From: JAPUDQ01 sp049289035
Lineage (GTDB): Bacteria; Patescibacteriota; Saccharimonadia; Saccharimonadales; Saccharimonadaceae
Length of the DNA stretch: 25,098 bases
Assembly (NCBI GenBank): GCA_049289035.1
Contig: JBAQIV010000025.1
Location: 1-25,098 of the forward strand
Direction: 5' to 3'
In this document: piece by piece, positions 13,951-21,109 of the stretch
Layout: every line of letters starts with the position of its first letter
Position numbering within the stretch: position 1 is the first letter of the stretch
The notes under the pieces: generated by a model
Told to the model about the DNA's origin: nothing
Databases searched by the model: none
What the model saw: the letters and a program-made list of their open reading frames with translations, nothing else
Program-made: the position numbers and the translations under genes

Positions 13951-16248
13951 TTAGTTTTGTTCTTGGCGGCGTAGCATGACGTAGTAGGTCAGTGCACTGA
14001 GCATGAGCCCAAGTATGAGGCCGCTGTTGGTCTGGCTTGCGCCGGTATTAGCGATTGTCGCAGGGAGGACCTTCGGGGTAGGTGTCGTCGTGGTAGTAGT
14101 TGTGGTTGTACCAAGTACGCGTGCACAGTTCATGACAAGTCGGGCACTCGCGCTTGCCGAGGCGGTCGGATCTGATTCCATAAGTGTTTCAACCGATGTC
14201 TCGCCGTCAAGGCGCCATGCCGAGAAGAGTGCTGTGTTAGTCGCTTGGCAGGCAGTAATGTCACTCGACGTCAATGGTTTCGTGGCAGTTATGGTCACTG
14301 ACGCACTAGGGGCAAGCTCGTCGATGCGTGAAGTGTCGAGGGTAGCGCCGGTATCAGTTACCATGACGTAGAAATGATCGTCGAGAAAACTTTCGCTCAG
14401 CGACTCAGTGCTGGTGTTTGTCAGGGTGATTGTCCAAGTTGTGACATCGCCAAGATCAACGATACCATTGCCATTGCGGTCAACATAGGCGACGGGTGAT
14501 TTGGTGATTGTTATACAGTGCTCATCGGTAAAGGTCATTGTCCATGACAGTACCGTACCGACAGGGACACTGTAGCCAGGCAAGACACGTGCCGTAACAG
14601 TCACGCTACCAGTAGCGTGGTACCAGCCAGCTGCCACAACCTCACCGTTGACTAGGTATTCAACGCCTGTCGTGTTTTTAGGGATGAAGTACCAGTCGTT
14701 GTCTGCGTAGCAGGTATCGTCTTTAAGTGGTGCAGGGACGGTTGTCGGTACGAGGTGAAATACCCACTTGTGGCAGCCGAAAGTAAGTGAGTACAGTGTG
14801 CCGTCGGCTAGTACGCCAGAACCAAGTGAAAAACCAACAGCTTTGACTTTAGCACTCGGGAAGTAGGTCAACCAATCACTTAGCGTACCGTACCAGTTGC
14901 TACCATAGCCACTGCCATTATGAGGGGCGCCGTCTTTGACAAATTGGGCGGCAGAGTTGCTAAGCCACCAGTTGTTGCCATAGACAGATTCTCCGACCAA
15001 GATGCCATCTGGCGTGCCATTACCGTCAAAGTCAACGACGAGTTGTAGCCCAGGTTGAATGCCGCTGTTTGCAGTGTATTCCATAGACGGTGCGCCGACA
15101 GCGCTGAGCGAGTAGTCGACAGCGTGGTACCAGGCAACTTTGGCCTGGCTAGTGGTGTTATCTGTCCAGATGTGTAAGCCGTCAGCAGTTATCGCATAGT
15201 GGCCAGCACTGCGCGTGTCTTGGGAGTCGGCAAATTGAGTGTCGATTGACACAACGGTCGGACCAGAAATTGCTTCACATGGCGTCACCGAAAGGCAGGC
15301 AAAGTATGTGCCGAGGTTGCCGCTCCATGAAGCCGTAGCACCTTCATTGAAGTAATAGCCAGTTTGAGCTGTTGCCGTGACAGTGTAGGCGCCTTGTTTG
15401 CCGTCACCAACAGTTAGTGTATACGTGACGCCAGGGGTAGTCGCCATAACAATTGATCCGTAGGTACCGCAGGCAGTGATAGGTGTGATAGTCGGAGCGA
15501 CTGGGGTCACAGGCTGTGGGCAGGTGATGTTGCCGTCAACAAATGTCCACGAACTCGTGCCAGAGAGGGTGTAGCCAGTTTGAGCTGTCGCCGTGACAGT
15601 CAGTGAGTTATTGACCCAGCCACTTGAGGTGTAGGTGACACCAGTTTGTGTTGGTAGTATCACGACATCGTTGTTGGGGCCGCAGGCTGCGCTAACACTT
15701 GGAGCGACCGGTGCCACACTTACAGTACAAGCAGGCGTTGCGGCAAAAGTTTGCGACCAGCTGGTCGTGCCTTTGAGGATTTGTCCATAGAGAGGCTTCG
15801 CAACGATAGTCACTGTGCCAGTGGCCGCATAGGTACCGGCAGCGGTTGCAGTGGTGCTCCCGTTGACATAATATGCTATGCCGACTTGGCTTGGTATGAC
15901 GTATTGGTCGTTGGCTGTGCCACAAACGTCAGTAAAGGTTGGCGCAAGTGGTGTCGTTGCGGTCGGGCCAGCGTCGCATAACTTCTGATAGTCTGCTTTG
16001 TAGCTATCCCAGATTTGGCTGTTTGAAAATGTCGATTCAATCAGAAAATCTTGGGTATCAGCTGCATGGGCTGAGTTGTTAGCGGGCGGTACAAGATTGT
16101 ATCCACTGCCGGTCTTGTGACAGATCACGATGTGGTCTTCTGAAACAGCGTGAACAGCCTCAGCGCGGTAGAGCTGCACCAACCCGGACGAAAATACGGC
16201 CAGGAACAGTGCGAGGAGCACTCTTAATGTTTGTGAAAGACGTTTCAT
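13951..16248 (-). CDS. Large repeat-containing cell-surface protein with IANTG anchor (765 aa)
   Basis: The signal peptide (about 1-31) is followed by an ICHKTGSGYNLV segment often found at the front of secreted actinobacterial and TM7 proteins. Four related about 60-70-residue beta repeats occur (about 103-174, 186-240, 256-316, 510-576; pattern Cys...IP...GV.Y...G.Y..TG.VTV.A..GY....W..TF). A distinct domain (about 318-508) includes DFDGNGTPDG, resembling a calcium loop. A DUF11-like region (about 580-710) starts YVDRNGNGIVDLGD. A Thr-rich linker precedes I-A-N-T-G-A, a helix and a basic tail. The start at 16248 begins a clean signal peptide; an upstream GTG-type extension adds only polar residues. 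Probably an anchored adhesin or stalk (inference). Confidence 0.85.
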   Translation of the reverse strand: MKRLSQTLRVLLALFLAVFSSGLVQLYRAEAVHAVSEDHIVICHKTGSGYNLVPPANNSAHAADTQDFLIESTFSNSQIWDSYKADYQKLCDAGPTATTPLAPTFTDVCGTANDQYVIPSQVGIAYYVNGSTTATAAGTYAATGTVTIVAKPLYGQILKGTTSWSQTFAATPACTVSVAPVAPSVSAACGPNNDVVILPTQTGVTYTSSGWVNNSLTVTATAQTGYTLSGTSSWTFVDGNITCPQPVTPVAPTITPITACGTYGSIVMATTPGVTYTLTVGDGKQGAYTVTATAQTGYYFNEGATASWSGNLGTYFACLSVTPCEAISGPTVVSIDTQFADSQDTRSAGHYAITADGLHIWTDNTTSQAKVAWYHAVDYSLSAVGAPSMEYTANSGIQPGLQLVVDFDGNGTPDGILVGESVYGNNWWLSNSAAQFVKDGAPHNGSGYGSNWYGTLSDWLTYFPSAKVKAVGFSLGSGVLADGTLYSLTFGCHKWVFHLVPTTVPAPLKDDTCYADNDWYFIPKNTTGVEYLVNGEVVAAGWYHATGSVTVTARVLPGYSVPVGTVLSWTMTFTDEHCITITKSPVAYVDRNGNGIVDLGDVTTWTITLTNTSTESLSESFLDDHFYVMVTDTGATLDTSRIDELAPSASVTITATKPLTSSDITACQATNTALFSAWRLDGETSVETLMESDPTASASASARLVMNCARVLGTTTTTTTTTPTPKVLPATIANTGASQTNSGLILGLMLSALTYYVMLRRQEQN

Positions 16249-16389
16249 ATAGCGTTGAACCTCTTTTCCACCCGTTAATGATTGCTTTTTGGTGCACACC
16301 GACTTTTTGTAATTGTTACTACGATACTCTTTTTTTCAAAAAAATCAAGAGCTTATGGCCTATATCGACTCATGCAGTGTGGCGTGCCG

Positions 16390-16395
16390 TATACT
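16390..16395 (+). promoter_or_regulatory. Leaderless -10 box of the umuD-like gene
   Basis: TATACT ends exactly 7 nt before the ATG at 16403, and there is no ribosome-binding site. I see no obvious LexA-type operator around it. Confidence 0.6.
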
Positions 16396-16402
16396 AAGAC
16401 AC

Positions 16403-16771
16403 ATGAAAAAGGGATTGGTCGACGAAGGATTGGTATACCATGCGGGGTTTCCTAACGCTGGTGAAGATCAGCATGGTGTGAGCCTCAGTCTTGATCAACT
16501 GGTGGTAAAACATCGGGCGAGCACGTACTTTTGGCGACTTGAGGCGGACATACCAGAACTGCACTGGTCCGCTGGTACAATCGTCGTCGTGGACCGCGCA
16601 CGTACGCCTCGCGACGGAAGTATCGTGGTAGCGATCGTCGATGAAGCGTTTACACTGTGCCGCATGCGATCTCGTAGTTTTGTGCTGCTCGACGGTGCCG
16701 TGGCCTCTGACGACGCAAGTCTTTGGGGTACTGTCACTTATGTTGTGCAAGAGGTCGGCCATGCATCGTGA
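16403..16771 (+). CDS. UmuD-like protein lacking the Ser-Lys catalytic dyad (122 aa)
   Basis: It aligns along its length with UmuD: AGFPNAGEDQ (A14-G15 at the self-cleavage position), LSLDQLVVKHRASTYFWRLEAD (compare LNQLLIQHPSATYF), GTIVVVDRARTPRDGSIVVAIVDEAFTL, and WGTVTYVVQ at the end. UmuD normally self-cleaves after RecA stimulation and joins UmuC as Pol V. Here the G-D-S-M serine box reads A48-D-I-P51 and the K of FTVKKL is Cys86 (FTLCRM), so neither nucleophile nor general base is present. It is therefore probably non-cleavable and acts as a structural partner of the UmuC downstream. The start is set by the leaderless -10 box; upstream frame sequence is unlike UmuD. Confidence 0.8.
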   Translation: MKKGLVDEGLVYHAGFPNAGEDQHGVSLSLDQLVVKHRASTYFWRLEADIPELHWSAGTIVVVDRARTPRDGSIVVAIVDEAFTLCRMRSRSFVLLDGAVASDDASLWGTVTYVVQEVGHAS

Positions 16772-16790
16772 ATATGTGGCGTACCTTTTT

Positions 16791-16814
16791 GTCTCTCAGT
16801 CTCTCAGTCTCTCC
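16791..16814 (+). repeat. Three tandem copies of an 8-bp unit
   Basis: gtctctca, gtctctca, gtctctcc between the umuD-like gene and umuC. A short slippage-prone repeat within the intergenic leader, so copy number could vary and change spacing to umuC. No Shine-Dalgarno is seen for umuC. Confidence 0.8.
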
Positions 16815-16843
16815 ATCTCAGGTAATTTCTACGGCCCAGTACC

Positions 16844-18094
16844 ATGTACGCGCTGATCGACTGCAATAACTTCTTTGTCAGCTGCGAGCGGCTGTTTCGT
16901 CCTGAGCTAGTAGACAAGCCAGTGGTGGTACTAAGTAACAATGACGGGTGCTTCATATCGCGTAGCCAAGAAGCCAAAGACATAGGGCTGCCTATGGGTG
17001 CACCGCTATTTAAATGGAAAAATGAAGTGAAAACTCACGGTGTGACGCTGTTTTCGGGCAATTTTGAACTCTACGGCGACATAAGCGAACGTATCGTTAC
17101 ATTGCTCACTGAAGTGACGCCACTTATCGAAGTTTATTCGATCGACGAATGTTTTATGGATCTGTCGCAGCTCACTATCGAGCCAGAGTCGTGGGCGGCT
17201 GAGCTACGTGCGCGCATAGGGCGCGAGATAGGCATACCGGTGTCGATTGGCGTCGCGCCCACGAAAACGCTGGCAAAAGTCGCCAGTACCTATGCCAAAA
17301 AACACGGCGGCGTCTACGTGGTCGACGACGACGCGCATCGTGAGCAGTTGCTGCGTGAACTACCGATCGAAGATATCTGGGGAGTGGGCTGGCGGACGGC
17401 GCCCAAGCTACGTGACCGTGGCATATCGACCGCCTGGCAACTGGTCTCGGCGTCGGATGCGTGGCTGCGTCAGCAGTTTACGATTACGGGCATGAATATG
17501 GTCGCAGAACTACGCGGCGAACCGAAGATACCGTTTGGCGACAAACACGACGCCCGCAAAAGCATCATGCGTTCGCGGAGTTTTGGCCATAAAGTACGGG
17601 ACTATCACCAGCTCGAGAGTGCTATGTCGACGTTTGCCGCTCAAGCTGCAGCTCGCTTGCGTGCCCAAGACAGCGTGTCGCGACATGTGGCGGTGTTTCT
17701 GTCGGCTAACCGCTACAAAGAGGGCCAAAAACGCGTGTATTTGAGCACGCTTATATCGCTCCCAGAGGCGACGGACGATACGGCGCGGCTAATTGCGGGT
17801 GCGTTGCAGGGCCTAGAGCAGATATACGACGAACAATTTGCGTACCAAAAGGCCGGCGTCACTCTCGTCGGCATTGTGCCGCGGGAGCGTTGGCAGCTGT
17901 CGATGCTGTCTGACGAAACCCGTCGGGACGAACGCGCTGACCTAATGGCCTCGGTCGACCAGCTCAACAAACGCTACGGCCGCGTTATCTACCACGCCAG
18001 CGAAAAATTGTCCGACACCTCATGGCAATCCAAGCACACGTTACGCAGCCCGCGCTACACCACGAGCTGGGCGGATATACCGGTGATCTGTTGA
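16844..18094 (+). CDS. umuC: Y-family DNA polymerase, Pol V catalytic subunit-like
   Basis: A translesion DNA polymerase of the UmuC branch (416 aa, near the 422 aa of E. coli). The palm begins MYALIDCNNFFVSCERLF with a metal-binding D6, then VVVLSNNDGCFISRSQEAK, and the catalytic YSIDECFMDLS with D and E near residue 101-102. Helix-hairpin-helix thumb residues (IGVAPTKTLAKVASTYAKK, then IWGVGWRTAPKLRDRGI) are followed by the little-finger domain and a UmuC-type C-terminus (about 350-416). It lies 73 bp after the umuD-like gene in the same direction, so the pair is probably one unit, although the intervening 8-bp repeats and lack of a ribosome-binding site leave its translation start unexplained. 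Confidence 0.95.
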   Translation: MYALIDCNNFFVSCERLFRPELVDKPVVVLSNNDGCFISRSQEAKDIGLPMGAPLFKWKNEVKTHGVTLFSGNFELYGDISERIVTLLTEVTPLIEVYSIDECFMDLSQLTIEPESWAAELRARIGREIGIPVSIGVAPTKTLAKVASTYAKKHGGVYVVDDDAHREQLLRELPIEDIWGVGWRTAPKLRDRGISTAWQLVSASDAWLRQQFTITGMNMVAELRGEPKIPFGDKHDARKSIMRSRSFGHKVRDYHQLESAMSTFAAQAAARLRAQDSVSRHVAVFLSANRYKEGQKRVYLSTLISLPEATDDTARLIAGALQGLEQIYDEQFAYQKAGVTLVGIVPRERWQLSMLSDETRRDERADLMASVDQLNKRYGRVIYHASEKLSDTSWQSKHTLRSPRYTTSWADIPVIC

Positions 18095-18129
18095 CATAAA
18101 TTGTGACATCACGTACAACAGATACTATT

Positions 18130-18163
18130 CACGCGCTAGGCATTCCGTCTAGGCTACCGCGTG
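18130..18163. terminator. Imperfect hairpin after umuC
   Basis: Arms CACGCG (18130-18135) and CGCGTG (18158-18163) with an inner CTAG/CTAG pair lie 36-69 nt after the umuC stop. No U tract follows. The 304 bp from 18095 to 18398 otherwise hold only the promoter at 18273-18301. Confidence 0.35.
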
Positions 18164-18272
18164 CGAATACGAAGGAGACCCTCGCCCAACGAATATGGTT
18201 ACTACATTTTTTATAAAACACGCTACCCATAGCGTCGTATGATAGTTTCCTGACACTATAACCCACCTCATA

Positions 18273-18301
18273 TTGACAGATTTTGTCAAGGGGTGTATAA
18301 A
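18273..18301 (+). promoter_or_regulatory. Consensus sigma-70 promoter with overlapping palindromic operator
   Basis: TTGACA (18273-18278), exactly 17 nt, TATAAA (18296-18301). The -35 is one arm of TTGACA-N5-TGTCAA (18273-18289), a likely dimeric repressor site. The leader to the GTG at 18399 is about 90 nt. Confidence 0.75.
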
Positions 18302-18398
18302 GCATATAACGCAAAACAGGACCAACGGCGGTACTGTCCGACTATCGCACCCAGCGATGGTTGGCGCGTTTTCACATCAAGCACTACGAGGAGTGCGC

Positions 18399-18659
18399 GT
18401 GCCACAATCTCCGGAACAAAAGGTGGAGCGGGTTATCCGCGACATGATCGACTTCACGCCTGAGCGCTGTAAAAGCTTGCTCCACGACAACATTCGGGCG
18501 AAAGCCGCCAAGGCTATCTTCGACCGCCGGATTTACCACGGCATCCAGTCCTCGCTGGATGCCATCACTGGCGGACGGTGCAGCCGAATGCAGCTCAGCT
18601 GGTTGCGAGATCGCTTGCGCGAGATCGCTGTCAGAGAGCTCGAGGCGGCTACAGCATGA
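18399..18659 (+). CDS. Small helical protein of unknown function (86 aa), GTG start
   Basis: A charged, mostly helical protein (SPEQKVERVIRDMIDFTPERCKS..., C-terminal WLRDRLREIAVREL). No family is recognised. The GTG start is chosen because ACGAGGAG (18386-18393) is 5 nt upstream; longer in-frame ATG starts begin inside the leader. GC content is higher than in neighbouring housekeeping genes. Its stop overlaps the next start (ATGA), so the two proteins are translationally coupled. Strong promoter with operator upstream. Confidence 0.6.
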   Translation: MPQSPEQKVERVIRDMIDFTPERCKSLLHDNIRAKAAKAIFDRRIYHGIQSSLDAITGGRCSRMQLSWLRDRLREIAVRELEAATA

Positions 18660-18892
18660 CAACACCGCAAGAACTGGTCGATGACTTTCTCGACAGCGGT
18701 GCTTCTGTCGAGCTTTCGGGTCTCGGTTACCTTGCGCGACACCTGTGTTGGCGTGCGCAGCTAAGCGTTGACGATGCCTTCGTACGTGTTGTTCGCCAGC
18801 TATTGATACGGGCGAAAGACGAACAACGGCTCGTGGTTGTCTCGGTGCGCCATTGTCGGTGGCGGTTTACGCCGGCCAAGACAGCATCTTGA
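18656..18892 (+). CDS. Small protein of unknown function (78 aa), coupled to the preceding gene
   Basis: Residues 1-55 look like a small helical domain (TPQELVDDFLDSGASVELSGLGYLARHLCWRAQLSVDDAFVRVVRQLLIRA). The end is basic with WRFTPAKTAS. No family is recognised. The ATG lies within the ATGA overlap with the upstream stop. A terminator-like hairpin follows 10 bp after the stop. With its partner it could be a small regulatory or toxin-antitoxin-like pair, but nothing in the sequence proves that. Confidence 0.6.
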   Translation: MTTPQELVDDFLDSGASVELSGLGYLARHLCWRAQLSVDDAFVRVVRQLLIRAKDEQRLVVVSVRHCRWRFTPAKTAS

Positions 18893-18902
18893 TGTGATCA
18901 AA

Positions 18903-18940
18903 TGCGGTGGGTGCGGAGTTTCGACCTCGCACCCACCGCA
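18903..18940 (+). terminator. Perfect 13-bp hairpin ending the two-gene operon
   Basis: TGCGGTGGGTGCG (18903-18915) pairs exactly with CGCACCCACCGCA (18928-18940), 12-nt loop. No U tract follows, but the position directly after the operon supports a terminator role. Confidence 0.7.
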
Positions 18941-18974
18941 TCACACAGTGACACTTTTCGTATCTGTTAAAATT

Positions 18975-18983
18975 TGCTATAAT
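18975..18983 (+). promoter_or_regulatory. Extended -10 promoter upstream of the tRNA-Glu region
   Basis: TGCTATAAT is an extended -10 (TGnTATAAT); the -35 region is weak. The start would be near 18990, about 60 nt before the tRNA-Glu-like segment at 19049, so this could transcribe structured element B. tRNA-Glu has its own TATAAT at 19208-19213. Confidence 0.5.
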
Positions 18984-19048
18984 CACTCTTGCCCAAGTGA
19001 ATGTAAAATGATCAATGGCACATGACAAATGGAGCGTCAGCGACCTAC

Positions 19049-19205
19049 GGTCCCGTCGTCTAACGTGAGAACTGCCAGTGGCAGTTTGCAAGGCCGGAAG
19101 CCCGGATCTGCCGGCTGGCAGACCGAGCTGAGGTGAGCCTACGAGCAATTTTCAAAGAAAATTGACGAGTGGGTAGGACAACTAGGCTGTCCGGTCGTTG
19201 GTTGA
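19049..19205 (+). ncRNA. Structured RNA-like element carrying the tRNA-Glu 5' end (copy B)
   Basis: Bases 19049-19064 copy the first 16 nt of tRNA-Glu (19244-19259) with one mismatch. They run straight into the 22-nt block (19065-19086) shared with the element at 218-239. Hairpins follow: AACTGCC-AGT-GGCAGTT (19070-19086), a short GGC/GCC hairpin within GCAAGGCCGGAAGCC, TCTGCC-GGCT-GGCAGA (19107-19122), and CAATTTTC-AAA-GAAAATTG (19146-19164) inside CCTAC/GTAGG (19138-19177). Copy A has a broadly similar stem order with different stem sequences, which argues for an RNA fold. The AAGGCCG segment after the first hairpin recalls IscB omega-RNA and Cas9 tracrRNA nexus segments, from memory only. 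No nuclease gene is present. Either a guide-like RNA or a small mobile element using tRNA 5' ends. Confidence 0.55.
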
Positions 19206-19207
19206 TA

Positions 19208-19213
19208 TATAAT
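19208..19213 (+). promoter_or_regulatory. -10 box of tRNA-Glu
   Basis: TATAAT 31 nt before the mature tRNA-Glu 5' end, giving the tRNA its own promoter independent of element B upstream. Confidence 0.5.
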
Positions 19214-19243
19214 TGGTCATGCGAGATCGTAGTACCTACACAG

Positions 19244-19318
19244 GGTCCCATCGTCTAACGGTTAGGACACCAGGTTTTCATCCTGGCAACCCGGGTTCGA
19301 TTCCCGGTGGGATCACCA
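19244..19318 (+). tRNA. tRNA-Glu (anticodon TTC), CCA encoded
   Basis: Acceptor GGTCCCA pairs with TGGGATC (one G-U), anticodon stem CCAGG/CCTGG around TTTTCAT (anticodon TTC), T arm CCGGG-TTCGATT-CCCGG, discriminator A and encoded CCA (19316-19318). The island boundary (inverted repeat arm) begins at 19314, within its last five bases, a typical integrase attachment position. The serine recombinase ORF runs antisense through the 3' half. Confidence 0.95.
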
Positions 19319-20891
19319 AAACGGAACTTTTTGCAATTCGGTCGCCCTTTCGGGCGGCCCTTTGCCTGGCGGCGCGCAGCGCCTGCCAGCGGTTTTTCAG
19401 GGGGGAGATAAGAAATTGGTCGTCATTTATGACGACTTCTTTTTGTCGCATTTTTAGGTTCGACCCGAAGATTTCGAGTAAAAGCGCTTTTTTCGCCAGT
19501 AAATCATCACTCTTGGCTATTTTACAGATAGAAACGGCAGTTTCTATCCATTGTTTCATCGGTTCGACCCATGTCGAAACGCCGAGTGCCGTTTGCTCGA
19601 TTTTCTCCTGCAAAAGTTTCTTTTCGCCCAGTATTTCGGCTCGCTTGTCTTGGTATAGTTCGCGGTCTACGTCGCCGTCTAGGTAGCTATCGAGTAGACG
19701 CTGCAACTTTTCGGACAGCTGCGCTATGTTGGTTTGCAAGGCTTTGGTTACGGCCAGAGATTGGGTTTGCTCTTTGGTTTCGTCCTCACGTATCAGGTCG
19801 CGCAGTTTGTCCGCCCATGAGTTAGGCATAGCGTAGCTCTGTAGTAATACAGATACTTGCTTGTCCAGCTCCTCAGCGCGAATATGTGGCTCACGACAAG
19901 TAACCGTTTTGCTTTTGCGAGTGCAACGGTAATACGTGTAGGTGTGCACATTACCGTTTTTCTGTCGTTTCACGCGCACCTCTGCCGTAAACATCATGCC
20001 GCACGAGCAATATACCGAGCCGCATAGCGGCTGGGGGTCGTTGGCTTTTCTGGTTGGTTTACCGCGCTGCGCCAAAACAGCTTGTACCTTGTCAAATAGC
20101 CGCTTCGAGATAATGCCCGTATGCTTACCCTCATGGATTTCGCCAAGATACAGAAAATGCCCATAATAAAACGGATTTGACAGCATACGCGTTACGCGTG
20201 TGCGCGAGTGGGGTTTGCCTCCTGTGGTCTTTTTGCCACGTATCATGCCTTGTTTTGTCTGTATGCCTTTGGTATACAGAAAGTCGGCTATCTCGTCTAA
20301 TCGTTTATCACCGCGAGCGTACAGCTCGAACGCTTTGCGGACAATCGGCGCGGTTTTGCGGTCTATCTTTATGGTTTTTGTCCGCAAGTCGTTATAGTAG
20401 CCGAGCGGTGCGCCTCGTGGGTAGCGTCCGTCGCGTACCATTTGCCGCAAGCCTCGCTTGGTGTTCAGCGATAGGTTATCGACATACTGTTTAGAGGCGT
20501 TAAACTCATTGGCAAGCATATATTTGCCTTGTGGCGTGTTCTCGAACCAAAAGTGCGGAAACTTGAGGTCAATCAGCACATGCTCATCGAGCATGTAAAT
20601 AATTTTGCCGCTATCTATACTGTTACGAGAAAGCCTGTCGGGCATCCACGCCAAAATCCCGTTAGCCTCGCCAGCCTCTATGCGTTCTAGCACTTTGTTA
20701 AACTTCGGCCGTCCTGGCTTTTTCGCCGTCTGTTTTTCTATGACAACCTCGATAATATGAATACCCATACGAGCGGCGAACTCCTTTAGCTCCGCTATCT
20801 GCGCCGCGATAGATAATACTTGTTTATCTTCTACGTCCGTACTCTTACGGACATACAAGAAATATATGAGTTTTTGCGTGATAGGCAACAT
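19278..20891 (-). CDS. Large serine recombinase (537 aa) reading through the repeat into tRNA-Glu antisense
   Basis: The N-terminal resolvase domain has the nucleophile S17 in LYVRKSTD, then a DRLSRN motif. The recombinase domain (about 150-270) includes GLRQMVRDGRYPRGAPLGY and RMLSNPFYYG. A zinc ribbon (YCSCG...YYRC...TC) is followed by a coiled coil (about 370-440). This is the family of phage and ICE integrases that recombine attP and attB. GGAGGTG 5-6 nt upstream decides the ATG at 20891 over 20918. The last residues (IPPGIEPGLPG) are encoded by tRNA-Glu antisense, and about 32 residues before them by the 96-bp inverted-repeat arm, so the native tail was probably altered on integration or inversion. 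A TATACT promoter at 21033-21028 and a structured leader precede it. Confidence 0.92.
   Translation of the reverse strand: MLPITQKLIYFLYVRKSTDVEDKQVLSIAAQIAELKEFAARMGIHIIEVVIEKQTAKKPGRPKFNKVLERIEAGEANGILAWMPDRLSRNSIDSGKIIYMLDEHVLIDLKFPHFWFENTPQGKYMLANEFNASKQYVDNLSLNTKRGLRQMVRDGRYPRGAPLGYYNDLRTKTIKIDRKTAPIVRKAFELYARGDKRLDEIADFLYTKGIQTKQGMIRGKKTTGGKPHSRTRVTRMLSNPFYYGHFLYLGEIHEGKHTGIISKRLFDKVQAVLAQRGKPTRKANDPQPLCGSVYCSCGMMFTAEVRVKRQKNGNVHTYTYYRCTRKSKTVTCREPHIRAEELDKQVSVLLQSYAMPNSWADKLRDLIREDETKEQTQSLAVTKALQTNIAQLSEKLQRLLDSYLDGDVDRELYQDKRAEILGEKKLLQEKIEQTALGVSTWVEPMKQWIETAVSICKIAKSDDLLAKKALLLEIFGSNLKMRQKEVVINDDQFLISPLKNRWQALRAARQRAARKGDRIAKSSVLVIPPGIEPGLPG
19314..19409 (+). repeat. Inverted repeat 1, left arm (96 bp)
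   Basis: An exact reverse complement of 21110-21205. It starts inside the tRNA-Glu 3' end (CACCA) and contains a GTCGCCCTTTCGGGCGGC hairpin. It lies wholly within the recombinase reading frame. Confidence 0.97.
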
Positions 20892-21021
20892 ACACCACCT
20901 CCTATTACTAGCACTCAAAAAGCCGCTTCGCTGGAATACAAAATCAGGCGAACCTAAAATTGTGCGAAACGGCTATTTGAGTGGTCAAATAGAAAAGTCG
21001 CCTTGATGATTTTGTATTCCA
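20892..21021 (-). promoter_or_regulatory. Recombinase mRNA leader with two interleaved complementary pairs
   Basis: In transcript order: element 1 (21021-20998), 2 (20983-20965), 3 (20951-20932), 4 (20930-20912), then the ribosome-binding site (20902-20896). Element 1 pairs with 3 (14 bp, a 4-nt bulge, then 5 bp) and 2 pairs with 4 (about 17 bp with two mismatches). The pairs overlap, so they form either a pseudoknot or two alternative folds. The predicted start lies at about 21021, the first base of element 1. Confidence 0.6.
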
Positions 21022-21027
21022 CTTACC

Positions 21028-21033
21028 AGTATA
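21028..21033 (-). promoter_or_regulatory. -10 box of the recombinase gene
   Basis: TATACT on the minus strand, about 137 nt before the ATG. The -35 region is GC-rich and not consensus. The predicted transcript begins at the structured leader. Confidence 0.5.
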
Positions 21034-21109
21034 CCACGCTGCGGACGCGGAGCGCGTCGGCTTTAGCCGACTAACAAAAAGAACCATGCCGCAGGCATGG
21101 CAATTTCCC

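Noticed and set aside
16791..16814. CRISPR-like array
   Set aside because: Units are 8 bp, contiguous, without spacers; a simple tandem repeat.
19065..19205. Intron within tRNA-Glu
   Set aside because: The sequence after the 5' segment does not continue with the tRNA 3' half; a complete separate tRNA-Glu follows, so this is a duplication/fusion and not an interrupted gene.
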